Source of the DNA: Rhexocercosporidium sp. MPI-PUGE-AT-0058 | Lineage: Eukaryota > Ascomycota > Leotiomycetes > Helotiales | Direction: 5' to 3' | NCBI GenBank assembly: GCA_020746875.1 | Contig: JAGTJL010000018.1 | Span: 1 to 64,000, forward strand | DNA length: 64,000 nucleotides | Shown: positions 31,751 through 44,700 of the stretch, in pieces | Layout of the letters: each line of letters opens with the position of its first letter | Numbering within the stretch: position 1 is the first letter of the stretch | Notes under the pieces: generated by a model | Seen by the model: only the letters and a program-made list of their open reading frames with translations | What the model was told of the DNA's origin: nothing | Databases searched by the model: none | Translations under genes and position numbers: made by a program

Positions 31751-32842
31751 ATGAGTGTCTTTAAGCGCTCTGCCAGAATCGTTATGACAGAACGACGATC
31801 TACTCGCCAGAGTAAGGTGAGTGGCTCGATTTTCGATTTATTAATTTCAATCTATTAATCGGAGATCGACTAATTAAAGATTAATTAATTAAAAAACAAC
31901 CGCTGACTTGTAATAAGTCAAGGCTATTATTAATAGCAAGAAGAAAGTCGTCGCTAAGGCACGACTATTGGCTACTCCCGTCCCCGCCTCCGCTCCTCGC
32001 CGTGCCGCTACTACTCCCCGGGCTTTAAAGTAGTTAATAAGTGCTCGTATAGTAGTTTGTTTAGGCTATATTAATAGCGCCCTTTAAATAAAAGGTAATA
32101 ATTAATACTATAATACCGTTAAAAAGGGTGCTCGCTGCTTTACTTACTTATCCGATTACAAGTGCGTAATTACTCCCGCTACTGCTTAAGCTCTTTTCCT
32201 TATATATTATAATACGTTAAAGAATAAAGCTGATAAAAAGGTAAGTTAATTTAATTACTCCTTTTTCGCTTTTTAATTTATTATTGATTTTTTTAGGAGC
32301 TAAAGTAGTTAAGAATCCCGGTTTATGCCGCTCTTAAGGATAGTAATGTTAGTAGAGCTATTGCTACTAGCGCTATTATTGGTTTTAGTAATAATAATAA
32401 AGATGACGATAATAAAGAGAACGATAAGTTATTTACTTTATTTTCAGAAAATTAAATTAATTTAATTAATTTTTTAAAAAAAGAAGAAGAGTTTTTAGCT
32501 GCTTTTATAACTTATGCTTGTGTTACTAAAAAGAAGATTACTACTACTACGGGTGCTCTCTTCGTTGAGAAGGGTAGTGAAAGAGTAATTAATTATTTTA
32601 CTATTACTACTACTACTGAAGCTGCTCGCGCTACTACTGCTGAGGCTATTACCGGAGCTACTCGCGCCTATAGTCCTAACCTTAGTATTCTGGCCTTCCA
32701 GGCTATGTCTACTTGTAAAGTTATTTTTACTCCTAAGCAAGAGGCTCAAGTTACTTACGTTAAGAAGCTAGTTAATGTAATAACTAGTGCTTTAAGTAAG
32801 CTAATTCAGGAGGTTTTAGGCCTTCTACCTTTTAATAAATGA
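31751..32842 (+). pseudogene. Accessory gene of the Copia element, antisense to gag-pol, three exons, Cys-pair domain
   Basis: Exon 1, 31751-31816, reads MSVFKRSARIVMTERRSTRQ. The intron is about 31817-31922, with GTGAGT donor and GCTGAC branch site. Exon 2, 31923-32240 (106 codons), reads VVAKARLLATPVPASAPRRA, then VCLGY ... GARCFTYLSDYKC. Intron 2 is 32241-32296 (GTAAGT...TTTTTTAG). Exon 3 is 32297-32842, with EEEEFLAAFITYACVTKKK and IFTPKQEAQVTYVKKLVNVI. Exon phases agree (all 0). Only about six stops occur over ~309 codons, each explicable as Gln or Arg loss. The Cys residues come as C-x2-C-like pairs with the second Cys turned to Tyr, so the original may have been a small zinc-binding or Zn-cluster-like protein; this is inference. 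Short basic/Cys-rich hypothetical proteins of this kind are familiar in fungal repeats. It starts 260 bases inside the 3' LTR and reads toward pol. Confidence 0.6.
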
Positions 32843-33149
32843 GCTACTCTTTTGTTTTCTAAGGCTTAAGAACCTTTTACTTTTTAAGTGTCCCCTTATA
32901 TTTTAAAAACTAAAGCTTACATTTGCCTTTAAATTAAAGAATCGTTAAGAGTAATTAACTCTTTAAAATATAATAATTTACACTTAAAAGAGAATTTTAT
33001 AAAAGAATATATAATAATATAAATAAAGCTCTTTAATTAAAAAGTAAGCTTATTATATAATTACTTTGAAAATAAATGAAAAATAAAGAATATATATAAA
33101 AAAAACTGCTTTAAAGCGAGTCTTTTAAAGGAGTTACTTTAATTAAGCA

Positions 33150-36100
33150 CAAACATCTATTAAGTTAATAAGAGTAATAAATGCTTTAAATTTCTGCCGA
33201 GAAAGGTTTTTAATAAGTCCGTTAGTTGGCATATAACCTATAAGAAGATATTTTATTATAAAAGTGCCCTTTTAAAACTCTTGGCGTAACTATATATTCT
33301 GAATATTAACGTGGCGCAACTTGGTGGAAATACGCTAATTTTCCTTAATAATTAACCGAATCGTCTATTGATTATTATAGAAAATTATTTAAGCTGCTCT
33401 TATATTAAGGCGTAATTCTTAAAAGAATCGCTGAAGTGCCATAAGTTCTTTGTCGGTGCGCTTAACTCTAAGAAGCTTTGCTTATATTATAGACGTAGTA
33501 ATTGTATTTTATAAAGCTACTCTTTAAATAATTAAACCTCTAAAAAATATGAAAATATATTTATTAAAAGATCGCCTTATTTCGATATTATCCGCAAAAG
33601 AAGCAGTTAATGTTATTATAAGGTAGGAGTCGCGCAGTTTATAGCTATAGGTAATCGCTAAGAAACGAGTGCCGAAAAGGTAATGAATTATTTAATTAAT
33701 TATAGCTAGGTGCTCTCGGGAAGGATTAATTAAAAAGTAAGAAAGTCTTAAAGTAATAAAGGCGACGTTTACGCGTAATATAATTATAATATAAAGTATT
33801 AATTTAACCTTTTCTTAAAACTCCTTAATTTAAGTTAAAATAGCCTATTCTTAATTCTTTAATAGCTCGACTTAAGGTAATGATATATTTAGGCAATTTT
33901 TATTTACTAATTCAAATCGAAGAGCAACCTTTTGAATATAAGTGTTATGTATTAAAGAGATAATCTTTACTAATCGATCTTTAATAATATAAACGCTTAA
34001 GAATTATTCCGTTTGCTTTCCTCCAATAAGCTTATATATTTTGTTTAAGCCGTCGATAATTAGTTTGGCGTCTTTAAAAGCCGAACTATAGTAAAGCACT
34101 TAAATATTGTCGACATAAAATATTATAAACACCGTACGTTACTCGTTTATAAATATATAAGGCTCTTCTTTATAAGCGATTAACCCTAAAGTTGTCAAAG
34201 TATAAGTAAAGTTATTATATTATAGCGCCGGTGAGTCCTTAAGTCCGTAAAGTACGCGATTAACTTCTATTATTATTCCGTCTTATTTAAAACCGTCCGG
34301 TAAATAATAGCGTACGCGAGCACTTGTCTTACTTTATTTAACATTAATAAAAGCATTTATTATATTAAATTAAATCATTTTTAAATTAAATTAAGCTATA
34401 ATAGCTATAGCGGTTTTAAAGGAGTAAATAGCTAAAGTGGCTGTATATATTAATAAAATTAACGTTTTAGGTTATAAGTCTCTTTTTATAACGACTCGGG
34501 AGCGACAGCGAATTAAATATCTTAATAAATCGACTTTAGCGTGAAATATTTATTTTAAAGGAATTAATTACTTAATAATAAAGGTGTATTTAACGACTCT
34601 TTAGTAGTTACGCGACTTAAGATTGGTAATCTCCTTAATAGCGTCGGCTCGGAAGTGCTCTTTTAACGGGTGATCCTTAAGGTTTTTCTAATTTAATAGG
34701 TCTTTAGGTATTTGTAATTAGTGAATTCATAGGAGCTTAATTAATTGTCGAATTTCGATATTTTTAAGTATAAACGTTAATATAATAGCGTGAACTGCGC
34801 TTAAGTCTTTTCCGTTTTTTTGTATTAGTTTTTGACTAGGCCAAAAAGTCCCTAAAAAATCCTTTAAATACTTGCGATTACTTAACGGTTATAATAATTC
34901 TGTAATTAACTCTTTAATAGTTGTTGTATAAACGTTTTAATTCGGTTTCGTTACCTTACTATTGACTCAAGTCTTTCGACTTTTATCAATTGCTCGGTCT
35001 TTTACTCTTTTCTTTTTAAGAGGTTTAAGTAGGCCAGAATTTAATTTAATTGGAGCCGGGAGTAATAAGCGTAAACTTAATTCTTTGTCTTCTTTTAATT
35101 CTAATGATTACGAATGCTTTTTATATTTAATTATTTAAGATAAAGCTTTTAATTGTTTAAGGTCGATACTTTCTTTAAGTGTTCCCCGACGCTTAAAACC
35201 GCGCTCTCGGTCGTATAGCCTTCTAAAGTAAATTATAACTTGTAATGTCGACTTCCGCTTAAGGCCTATATTACTTTAAAAGTTTAATATATTACGTAAA
35301 ACACCTCTCCTAGTTGCGCTCTTAAACGCTAATTGTCTTAAAGTGTCGGCTCGTTTTAAAACCTAATTAAGGTGCTTATAAGTAAGAAATTTAATATTCT
35401 TTCTTAGCTAAATTACCCCCGAGTTCTTATTAACGAGCGGCTAAATAAAGTCAAAAGCTATTGAATTAGTTAAAAGTGGCGTATTTACTTTCATTAGCTT
35501 AGCTAAAGGAGGAGCAAATAGCTTTACTCCCGGGCTTAAAGGCTTAACCGGAGGTTTTGATACCCCCGAGCTTATAGGCTTATCGACTTTTATAGCGCTT
35601 ATTGCTTTACTTAATTATTCTTTGTTCGGAGTAATAAACGGTGTTTTTGATTTTAATGTGTTAAGTACGCTTAATCGGTTAATTATAATAAAACTAGCGT
35701 CTTAATCTCCTTCTTCTTTTTTTAATATTTCCGTAAGATTCTTTAATATTAAGCGCGGCTGGCCGACCGCTTTCTCTATATTTAAAGAGCTTAAATAAAA
35801 GAGGGTTTCGTTGAAAGTAACATTCCGAGTTATTATTACACACTATAATTGAGGCACTTAAATCTTATAAATATTAGATAAGACGTATTTAATTAAGTAA
35901 TTAAGGTGCGCTCGCGGGTTGACTTTAAAAGCTCTCTTTTAATAGAGAGCTTTTCGGTCTTTAATTATAAGGTAAGCTTTATAGCCGTACGTATATAAGT
36001 TGCTTTAGTTAGGCCGTAAATCGGTTGTTAGCTTTAGCGTAAGCTTAGGGTCGTAATACCGAAAATATTACTTAAACTAGGCTTAAAACACTTTATTAAG

Positions 36101-38990
36101 ACTCTTAAAGCCTTTGCGAGTAAATGAACTTATATTATAAAGAATAATTGCCGCTATTATTAATTCCGTCTAAAGCGCCCGAGGTAAATTAACGGAGAGG
36201 CGTATCTTAATTAATTTATTGATTATTTCTTTGCTTACGCGCTCAGCTTTTCCATTAGGTTAGTGTGTATATAAGGGGGTAGATTCAATATTAATACTAT
36301 TCTCTTTATATTACTTTTTATATTTAGTTAATTTATTAATCCTTATAACTAAGGTGTCGTTATCTTAGCGTATTTTATAAACTAAGAGCCTGAATTAGCG
36401 TCTTATTCACGCCTTAAACGGTTTAAGAGCATTTAAGACGGCGATTAACTCTTTAGTTTTCAAAAGCCGCTTATAGAATTTCCTATTATATTCGTCCTTA
36501 ATTAATAAAAGCTAGCTATTCCCGTTAAAACTTATTAAAAAGTCGAATAAATCCTAAGAAATGTAATAAAAAGGACGGGTAATTATTCTCTTTAATTGAC
36601 GACGACTTATTATTTGTTATATAATAGCCACCGCATAATGCTCGCATTCTAACCGAGTTAAGCCTTAAATCTCGACGTTACGCGCATTTTTTATTAGGTT
36701 TTCTAAGGCTTCCTTTCCTAAGTGACTTGCGCGCAGATGTCATAAGTGGGCTTCGTCGACTTATGGCTTTAAATATCGTCTACTCGACTAAAAGCCTTAG
36801 CGAATACTTTTCTTTAGCGTTAAAAATATTAAAAAGTTATAATTTAAGCGAGTTAAAATACGACGAATAATTAGAGAAATTAAAGAGTAATTAAAAGGCT
36901 TATATTTAAAAAAAGCTAAGTTAAATTATCGCTATAATTACTTTAAAACTAGACTGTCCTTAGTTGTTCTCGTACGTAAAGTGTAATTCAAACCATTATA
37001 TTAAACTTTTGCTTGCAAAAGGTAAGCTTTTGAAATAATATTAATATTAAAGCCTTTAACGACAGCGACGTTCGAGAAGGTTAAATCGCTTATATTCGAT
37101 TCGTTAGGGCCGTAGAGAGCACCTTTAAAGACTTAAGTACCGCGGCCTTTAATTATTAGGCTTGACGTTCCGGCCTTAACGCTATCGTCCGCAGTGAATT
37201 TAATAAAGCTTTTAAAGATAAAGAGAGCTTTTAAATTTATTAAATAAGTAGTAGCTCCGTTGTCGAGCAAAGTACTCTTTATAAGCGGATGGCGATTTAT
37301 ATTTATAATAGCGTATACCCCCGTATTAACGAGAGCTTTGTCGAGAAATTCAGGGCTTATAAGACAAGCCTGAACGTTTTTAGAATATTTTGCTTTTATT
37401 AAAGCAATTAGCTTTAGAGCCACAGGAGCTGTTAATGCTTAAATAAAAAAGGAATTACCGAAAGGCGGTCCGAAAGCTAGTTACGTTATTAATAGTATAT
37501 TCTCATTAAGTTTAATAATTTCTCGGCGGAGGTTAAGGAAGTCGCTCTTTAATCGGAGTCGAGTCTTTTTAATTTCCTTTATTAATAGTAGGTTCTTGAG
37601 GTTGTTCGCCGTCGAGTCGTTGTAGTAATACCGAAGTCTATAACAATTAATAGCCTTATAACGGTAAAAGTAATGCTTACACGGGTAAGTATTTACTTAC
37701 GTGTTTAGCGACTGATTTCGTTAAACCGACGGGGTTACGGGAGCATTTAATCTTTCTTTAAGAGTGGCATATAAGCCTATTGTCTTTTATTATTTAGAGG
37801 CTATAAGTGATTCCTTATTAAGAGTAAATAATTAATTAACGTAATTAAGTAAAGAGTACTAATTTATTACTTTAAAAGCATTATCTCTTAGTAATTCAGA
37901 GTGCCGTTCGCGCGCCTATTCCGGTGCGAGCTTCTCTTATACCGCCTTAATAAAGTCAAGCATTATTAGCGGTCCTTTAACGTCTAATAAGTCGTATAAA
38001 AGAGTATTTTAATAAGCCGCTCTTTATTCTTAGAGCCACTCCTTAAGATTAACTCGCCTTGCCTTAATAATAGTAAGCTTCTTCTTATAAATAGATTATA
38101 CTAGCGTGTAAGCACTTATTTTCGAAGGGGCGTAATCTCTCTTAAGGATTCGAAGGAGCAATTAAAGAGTTTATGACTTTAATTAAAGGTTTTCGTCTAT
38201 CATCTCGGTTAACTGCTTCTTTTTTATACGAGCTTATTTATTCTTATATTCTCTAATTACTCCTTAATAAATAAAGGGATTAACTGTCTCTTAAATCCAC
38301 TTATAAGCTACCTTATAGACTTAAGCCTTTTTCGTCTATTATGCGAGCTTTCTTACGTATTCCCTTATGAGAGTAGCATATATTAAAGCCACATTCTTAA
38401 TTATAGCTTTTGCCGGTAGTAATGCGCTCGGCTTAAGGCCCTTCTTTACAGAGTCGCGAGCATTTTTATTTTACTTTGCCTAAGCCTAAAAGTTATGCTT
38501 AATAGCTTTTTTATTTTATTATACTCTTAAATCGTTTAATAATAAGGGTTTCGGTTCGGTGTTAAAAAGGTTAAGAGTAATTAATAACGTAAGGTCTATT
38601 AAATTCCATATTTTATAAAAGACATAAAAGGATTTAAACGCTTAATATTAAGGAGTCCAAGTGCGCTTATTGTAATTAAGAGGAATTCGATTGTTTAAAA
38701 AAGAAGCTGAAATTGAATTTATTATAGCGAAAGAGTTGCTCTCGTGAGCTCCGAGTATTCGATAGAAGAAGGACTAGAAAGTCTAGTTGCTCGGCTTTTA
38801 TACTCGTTTAAAGTGAAATAAAAGAGTTAATAGAAAACAGCAGTATGAATTACACTCTGTGGTAAGGTAGAAAACTCTATAACGTATAGTAAATGCTCTT
38901 CACTTATAAACTTACCTTATAAGCTTTATTTAAATCAATAACACATAAAGAGAAGAATACTAACTTAATAGCTTCGTCAACAGGGCTCAT
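33150..38990 (-). pseudogene. Copia gag-pol polyprotein, RIP-destroyed
   Basis: ATG at 38990 (MSPVDEAIK) lies just inside the 5' LTR. Gag follows to about 37800. A zinc knuckle (PCKHYFYRYKAINCY, with a Cys-to-Tyr change) is near 37600-37690. The protease stretch 37133-37423 is open, with LLDNGATTYLINLKALF (family LDSGAT, Ser to Asn). Integrase is degraded (about 35500-37000). RT reads LPDGFK, EVNRVLYGLKDSPALQYN (family YGLRQSPxxWY) and FYVDNI at about 34098-34130, where the second catalytic Asp of YVDD has become Asn. RNase H is poorly preserved to about 33150. Stops occur throughout. The boundary at the left is approximate. Confidence 0.8.
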
Positions 38991-38993
38991 AAT

Positions 38994-39177
38994 TATAATA
39001 TAAAAGTAAATTAAAGCACTATAAGCAGTTATTATTAAATTAAAGTAATTCATTATTATTTTAAAAGCTCTAAGAATCAGGAGAAAACAGTTATTCTCCT
39101 AAAGGCGGTCTACAGTAGCAGAACCTAATTAGGTCACGTGTAGTGCCAAGAGAGCAGCTGCCCGTGCCTATACGACA
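38994..39177 (-). repeat. Copia LTR (5' LTR relative to gag-pol)
   Basis: Same length as the partner, no indels. It starts TATAATATAAAAG where the partner has TGTGGTGTAGAAG, a run of G-to-A changes. The gag ATG lies 4 bases inside. Confidence 0.85.
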
Positions 39178-39178
39178 C

Positions 39179-39273
39179 GTATTTAATTAAGAAAAATATA
39201 ATTAAAGTACTATAGCGTAATTAGTAAGATTTTATTAACCACCGTCTTTAAGTCTTTGTTTTTTACTATAATC
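39179..39273 (-). pseudogene. Left half of an older minus-strand reading frame split by the hAT insertion
   Basis: Joined to 61082-61238 across the hAT target duplication, this piece continues the same frame: ADYAKIIVKNKDLKTVVNKI lies over the junction. See the entry at 61082. Confidence 0.45.
39266..39273. repeat. 8-bp target-site duplication (left copy) of hAT 2
   Basis: CTATAATC, repeated exactly at 61074-61081; 8 bp is the hAT superfamily length. Confidence 0.92.
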
Positions 39274-39666
39274 CAGTGTGAGAAATATTAATCACGTTAA
39301 TCGATTAATAATTAGATTAATTGATTAGATTAGATTAGAATTAGATTAATCAAAAATTAGGGTTGATTAAATTAGATTAAATTAATTAATCCAGATTAAT
39401 CTAGATTAACTTAATTAATTAAGTATTTATTAGTACTTTCTTACTTATTAAATAATATATAAGAGCTAATAATATATATTAAATTAAAAAGAATTAATAA
39501 TTACTTAATAGTAATAAACTATTGTATAAAAATAAAAAGATTAAGGTTTTATTAATATAATAAGGAATAATAAATAAAGGGTTTAAATTTAATATAATAT
39601 AACTTAAAAATAAACTAGTTAACTAACTAAATATAAAATTAAAGAAATAGCTTTATAATTATCTAA

Positions 39667-40437
39667 CTAATTTATTCAATAAAAAACAAATTATTTTCCT
39701 CTATATTTATAGCCTCTTCTCTTATATTATCTTCTTCTTCTTTTTCTTTAATAACTCCCCAACTTTTAAGTAAAATAATCTTTTCGAAAGTATCTTTTAC
39801 TAGCCGATTCCTTAGCTTATTAATAATAATAGCTCCTTGACTAAAAAACCTCTCACTAGGTGCTGAAGTAGCTGGAATTTGTAAATAGTTTCTAGCTATT
39901 AAAGATAATACAGGGTATTTATCTTTATTTTAAAGTCAAAAAGTAAGAGGTCGAGTCTATTATAATATTAGTGAATATAATATAAATATAAAAGAGTTAT
40001 ATAACTTACAGCTTTAATAGCTTTAGTTTCTTGAAAGTAACGATCTAATTCGCTAGATTTATTATTATTATCTTCTTAAATATATATATCTGAATCGTCG
40101 TCGCTATCTTCTAGAACTAAGTTCTTAGCGTCGTCTTCTATAAGAGGGTTCGCTAGTGCGAAGTCAATTTTAAAGCTATTTAATAAGTTAGTATTAAATT
40201 AATATTAATTAAACTTAAGTTAATAAACTTACATATTATAAACCTCTTTTAATCTATGATAAATTTCAAAGGCCTGAGGTCGAGATAAGCCTATTAGTTC
40301 TAGACCTTCTCTTTTAATTCGAGGGTCTAATATTAGAGCTAAATATAAGCTCTTATTATTTTCGCTTATACCTCCTGTTTTAGGATAGTATTTTCGGAGC
40401 TTTATAAGCCCTCTATTAATAGCGTCGGAAAAAGGAA
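39667..40437 (-). pseudogene. hAT transposase, C-terminal exons (element 2)
   Basis: Reading on the minus strand from 40437: LPFSDAINRGLIKLRKYYPK and SLYLALILDPRIKREGLELI, the conserved KLxKYYxKT ... ILDPRxK block of hAT transposases. Then IDFALANPLIEDD, ELDRYFQETKAIKA and an intron of roughly 70-80 bases (GTAAGT ... TAG, about 39990-39920). The dimerisation domain KYPVLSLIARNYLQIPATSA, PSERFFSQGAIIINKLRNRL completes it. It is related to fragment 1. The N-terminal part is displaced beyond 59962. Confidence 0.82.
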
Positions 40438-40438
40438 G

Positions 40439-40919
40439 TGTTACGGTCCGTGTATTTACTCGGTGTAAATATGGTGGGTTGTGTTAATCTTAATGATCGA
40501 GAAGTAAGTGTATTATGTATAATAAAATAAATAATAATTAATATAATTAAAATATTATTTTTAATTAAATATAAAACTCTTATTTAATAATAGACGTATT
40601 AGTTTTTTATAAAACCTTTGTCTTCCTTAGGATCGCTAAAACCGCTAGACCTCTGGCGGTCTATTAGTCCTGGCGGTCGTTACGTAAGAAGGTCGTATAA
40701 TTTAAGGGCTTATTTGCCCTTTAGTCGTTTATCGATAATAACATTTATATAATATATGACTTATAAAATCCTAAGTATTAAGGTTTTTTAAAGGAATACT
40801 CTTAAAAATAATATTATTTTAATATACTTTTCCTAAAACCTTTACCCTTTTAAGCCTATAGTCTTAAGTATTACGCTGTCTTAAAGTCTAATGTCACGAG
40901 ACGTAGGACGTTTATAATA
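40439..40919 (-). repeat. Outer Gypsy LTR (3' LTR)
   Basis: Contains ATTTACTCGGTGTAAATA (palindromic) near the start and a GGCGGTC/GACCGC hairpin zone at 40635-40680. Differences from the partner are almost all C/T or G/A. Confidence 0.9.
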
Positions 40920-41154
40920 TTATTCCCTTTTTAGCCTAATATAGTCCTTATGCTTAAATAGCTTAAGGAAATATTATATATATTTTACGGCTATCTTCCT
41001 TTTTTATTATAATTAAATAAATATATATTAAAAAAAAAATACAATACTTTTTAAAAGAAAAAGAAAATAATTCGCCTTATTTTATAAAATTAAAAAGAAC
41101 GGTTTCGAAACAATACTTTATACGTTTTATATTTAAAATAACAAGACGTATATA

Positions 41155-41664
41155 ATGTCCTTCGAGTCGAGTCGTTACTTAAATTATATTAGAGTTAGTA
41201 AGAGATATAATGTCGAGATACCCTTAATCGAGAGTTAAGGTGCTCTCGAAAAGGCAGAGGATAAATTAAAAGTAAAAGAGCGTTTAGCGTACGAGGCCGA
41301 AAAGGCTGCGCGTGACAAGTTCTTATAAGCTTAAGAAGAGATAACCGCGGCCTTATAAAAAGCTATAAGTCGCCTTAATCGCTTAGCTTATTAATAAAAG
41401 TTCTTAAAAAAGCGAAGGGCAAAGATATTTTATCGTAGTCTTAAGAATATAAATAAGTTAAAAAATATAAAAATATAAAAGACTATAAAGAAAAAAAGGT
41501 AAGAGGCCTCCGCTACTCGCCCGCCTATCCCGCCATTTATTGTCGACTTTATTAAGTTCCCTTTAGTCGAGTAAGTCTTACCTGACTTCGCGGACTCGGC
41601 CTTTTAAATAAATTTAAGTTTTATAAATAAAACCTTTAAAGTTACTTAAGGTAATAAAAGTTAA
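41155..41664 (+). pseudogene. Accessory coiled-coil ORF of the outer Gypsy, antisense to gag-pol
   Basis: On the plus strand, between the end of pol and the 3' LTR, a frame from ATG 41155 reads MSFESSRYLNYIRVSKRYNV, then EIPLIESQGALEKAEDKLKV, KERLAYEAEKAARDKFL, AQEEITAAL, KAISRLNRL and ATRPPIPPFIVDFIKFPLVE, and runs to TAA at 41662-41664. Internal stops replace Gln or Trp (for example before INLSF, where Trp is expected). Heptad-like Leu/Ala/Glu spacing over residues ~25-100 predicts a long coiled coil. I recognise this as a type of repeat-derived hypothetical protein frequent in ascomycete genomes; its role is unknown. Substitutions such as Val to Ile, Asp to Asn and Gly to Ser at the C-terminus fit RIP. 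Confidence 0.65.
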
Positions 41665-41749
41665 ACTTAAGTTTTTAAGTGTTTTTAAATTATAAATACC
41701 TTTTTTATTTAATTAAATACTTAATAACGTTATAAAAATATTAATAATT

Positions 41750-44700
41750 TAAAATAATTTCGATATTATATTCGACGTTTAAATTCACCGATTATACTTT
41801 TATAATAAGAGCTAGTAATGCCCCTGGCGGTACTAGTTCGAGGAGAAATATATGAAATACTAAGTAAATGTTTATAGTTTTCAAAAGTATTAATTAATAA
41901 TTAATTAGTCCTTTAACTTTCGTAATTTTAAATAATCTTAACTTTTTATAATTTAATTTATTATTTAGTCGCTTAATCGCGATATTCTTTTTAAATAAGT
42001 AAATCTTATCCCCCTCTTTTAGCGTTAGTCTTATACTACGCTTTTTGTTATAATAAATAATTAATCTTTATATAATAAATAAAATATTTATTAATAATTC
42101 GTTATATAGTTGCCTAAGCTTATCCTTTTATAATATAGCTTTATACGCAGTCCTTTAACCCGTAATCGGTGTATTATATGCCGTCGGATTATACCCGTAA
42201 TTTGTATAAAACGGCGATATTTTAATAGTCTTTTAATTTACGCTATTATATATAAATTAAGCGGTTAAGAATAATTAAACTTAATTGTCTTATTTATAGT
42301 TTATGTAATATTAAAGATAAGTCTTTATTATTTAATTAATTCGTTTTATTTAACTGACGATTTAAGGGTGAAATGCTATTAACATTTTCTGTTTTATTCC
42401 TAAGAGTAATATTAATGTTTTCTAAAACTTCGAGGTAAAGAGCTTATTTTTATTTAAAATAATCTCGTTTAGTATTCTATGATTCGCGAAAATCGTTCGA
42501 AGGAATACTTATGCTATTAATAGCGCATCTTATATGTTTAATATTAATATTATATACGCGTACTTTATTATTTTATTTATTATTATATAAATTAAATTAT
42601 AAATAATCTTAATAATTAGATTTTTCAAGGGAAATAATTTGATTATAAAGTCTAAGGCTATTGACTTTTATAAGTGCGGCGGTGTCGTTAGTAACTTTAT
42701 AAGTTTATACGACATATAGCGGTTTACTTTATTCTATATATATATATTATAAGACAAGACTACGTCTTTAATTACTTTTTTTATTCTTAAGAAATAATAC
42801 TTCTTAAAAAGCCTTAATAATGTCTTAACTATTCCTTAATGTCTATAAGCTAGTAGCCCATATTACTTTTTAATAAAGTCTATCTTATTTTAAATAAGAA
42901 TATAAACTCGTCCTTAATATAAAAGAGCTTCAATATTAGTAAAAGAGAATCCTTCGCTTAATTATTTCTTTTATTTAGCTATTACCGAGTCGTTAACGTA
43001 GTCTTTTTAAATTCTTTTAAAGACTTAACTTATTATTACTAATTACTTATAATTAACTATTAGCGAATTACTATTCTTCTTAAGTACGATGTGTGACTCG
43101 TATGTCTTATTCGTAAAATACTTTAATTTCTTATTAAAGGCGTCGGCCTTAACGTTTTCCGTTCCTTTAATATATAAAAATCAAAGTTTAATTATAAAGA
43201 GCGTTTTATATTATTAAACCTATTATCGGTTCAGTTCTTTAATAGTCGTAAAGTAAATGAGATTTTTATAATCCGTCAAAATCCGTACCTCATAAGGCAA
43301 TCCCTCAAGGTAAACCTTTTATTCACATACGGCGTCCACAGCTTTTAATAGCTCCTTATCGTAAATATTATAATTAAGCTTTATTAATAAGAGTTTTTAT
43401 AAATAATATACGACTAATTGCTATTTGCCGTCTTCGCCCGGTTAGCTTAACACGGCCTCAATAACATAGTCGGAGGCGTTTATCTTTATTATAATTTCTT
43501 TATTTAAATTAAAAGACATAAAGACTAATTCCTTAATAAAGGCTTTTTTAAGGTCTAAAAAGGCTGTCTTTACTTTGTCGTTCCAGTCGAAGTCCTTATC
43601 CTTATGTATTAACTCCGTAAGTAATATTATAATTTTTAAATAATTTTAAACGAATTGTCAATAAAAATTAATAAATCTTAAAAAAGACTGTATTTTCTTA
43701 ATATTTATAGGTTTAATCTACTTAACGACTGTCTTAACCTTTTAAGGGTCTATAGTTAATCTTATAATAATGACTACGTAGCTTAAGAAAGTGACTTTTT
43801 TCTCGTGGAAATAATACTTTTTAAGTTTTAAAAGTATAGAAAAAGCCTTTAGCTTTTCTAATATTATTATAACGTCTTTTACATATTATTTTTTTGTCTT
43901 AAAATAAATTAAAATATCGTTTAAGTAATATATATATATTACGTTTAAGTATTACCGTAAAATATTATTAATTAAACGCTAAAATATAATAGGCGTATTA
44001 ATTAGTCCGAAAGACATAACTATATACTCTTAATAATTAAAACGTATGCGAAATGCTATTTTCTCTTCTTTTCCTTTAGTTATTTTTATAAGATTATATA
44101 CGCCTCGTAAGTTTAATTAAGTGAAAATCTTGGCGCCGCTAAGCCTATCGCGCAGCTCCTTGGCTAAGGGTAGTATATAATAATCCTTTTTAGTGGCTTC
44201 GTTTAGTCGACAGTAGTTAATATATATTTTTCGTCCGCCGTTCTTTTTTACTATAAAGAAGACGTTACTTCCTTAAGGGGATTTGAACTCCTAAATGAAT
44301 TCTTTCGTTAAGTTTTTATTAATATATTTCTTAATTATTATTAAGTTTATGATTAAATATTCCTATAATAATTACAATATTAGCCTCGTGCCTTTAATTA
44401 ACTTAATTTAATAATTATAGTCCTAGTGTTTAAGTAAGGCGTTATTACTTAATTCCTCTTTAAATAATGCCTTAAACCGTTTATATTTTGGCGGTATATT
44501 ATCTATTACGGAGCTCGTTACTTTATCTCTTAGTTCTTCTTTAAAGATTACGCTTATTTTTCTTAAGCCTTTTATTATTTTTTTATTTTAAAAGTAGCCT
44601 TTATAATTATTAAACTTTAGTTTTTACGTCTTTTAGTTAATCTTAAGGTTATAAAGTTATATTTATAGCAATCTTAAGATAATGTCGTGCCTTTTAATTT

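Larger units (their letters stand above)
31307..39177 (-). mobile_element. Ty1/Copia LTR retrotransposon, RIP-saturated, 7.9 kb, with an opposite-strand gene
   Basis: Two direct 184-bp LTRs (31307-31490 and 38994-39177) bound gag-pol on the minus strand. The domains, from right to left, are gag, zinc knuckle, protease, integrase and RT; integrase before RT is the Copia order. Left of pol, next to the 3' LTR, an intron-containing gene runs on the plus strand. The LTR pair differs almost only by G/A and C/T. A target duplication is unclear (TTTAT left, CGTAT right, 3 of 5 matching), as expected if RIP altered it. Confidence 0.88.

Noticed and set aside
32495..32749. Minus-strand open frame rich in Ser
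   Set aside because: It is the mirror of exon 3 of the plus-strand accessory gene of the Copia element, whose frame, intron phases and composition are better.
31302..39182. 5-bp target duplication for the Copia element
   Set aside because: TTTAT against CGTAT matches at three of five positions and one difference is not a RIP transition.
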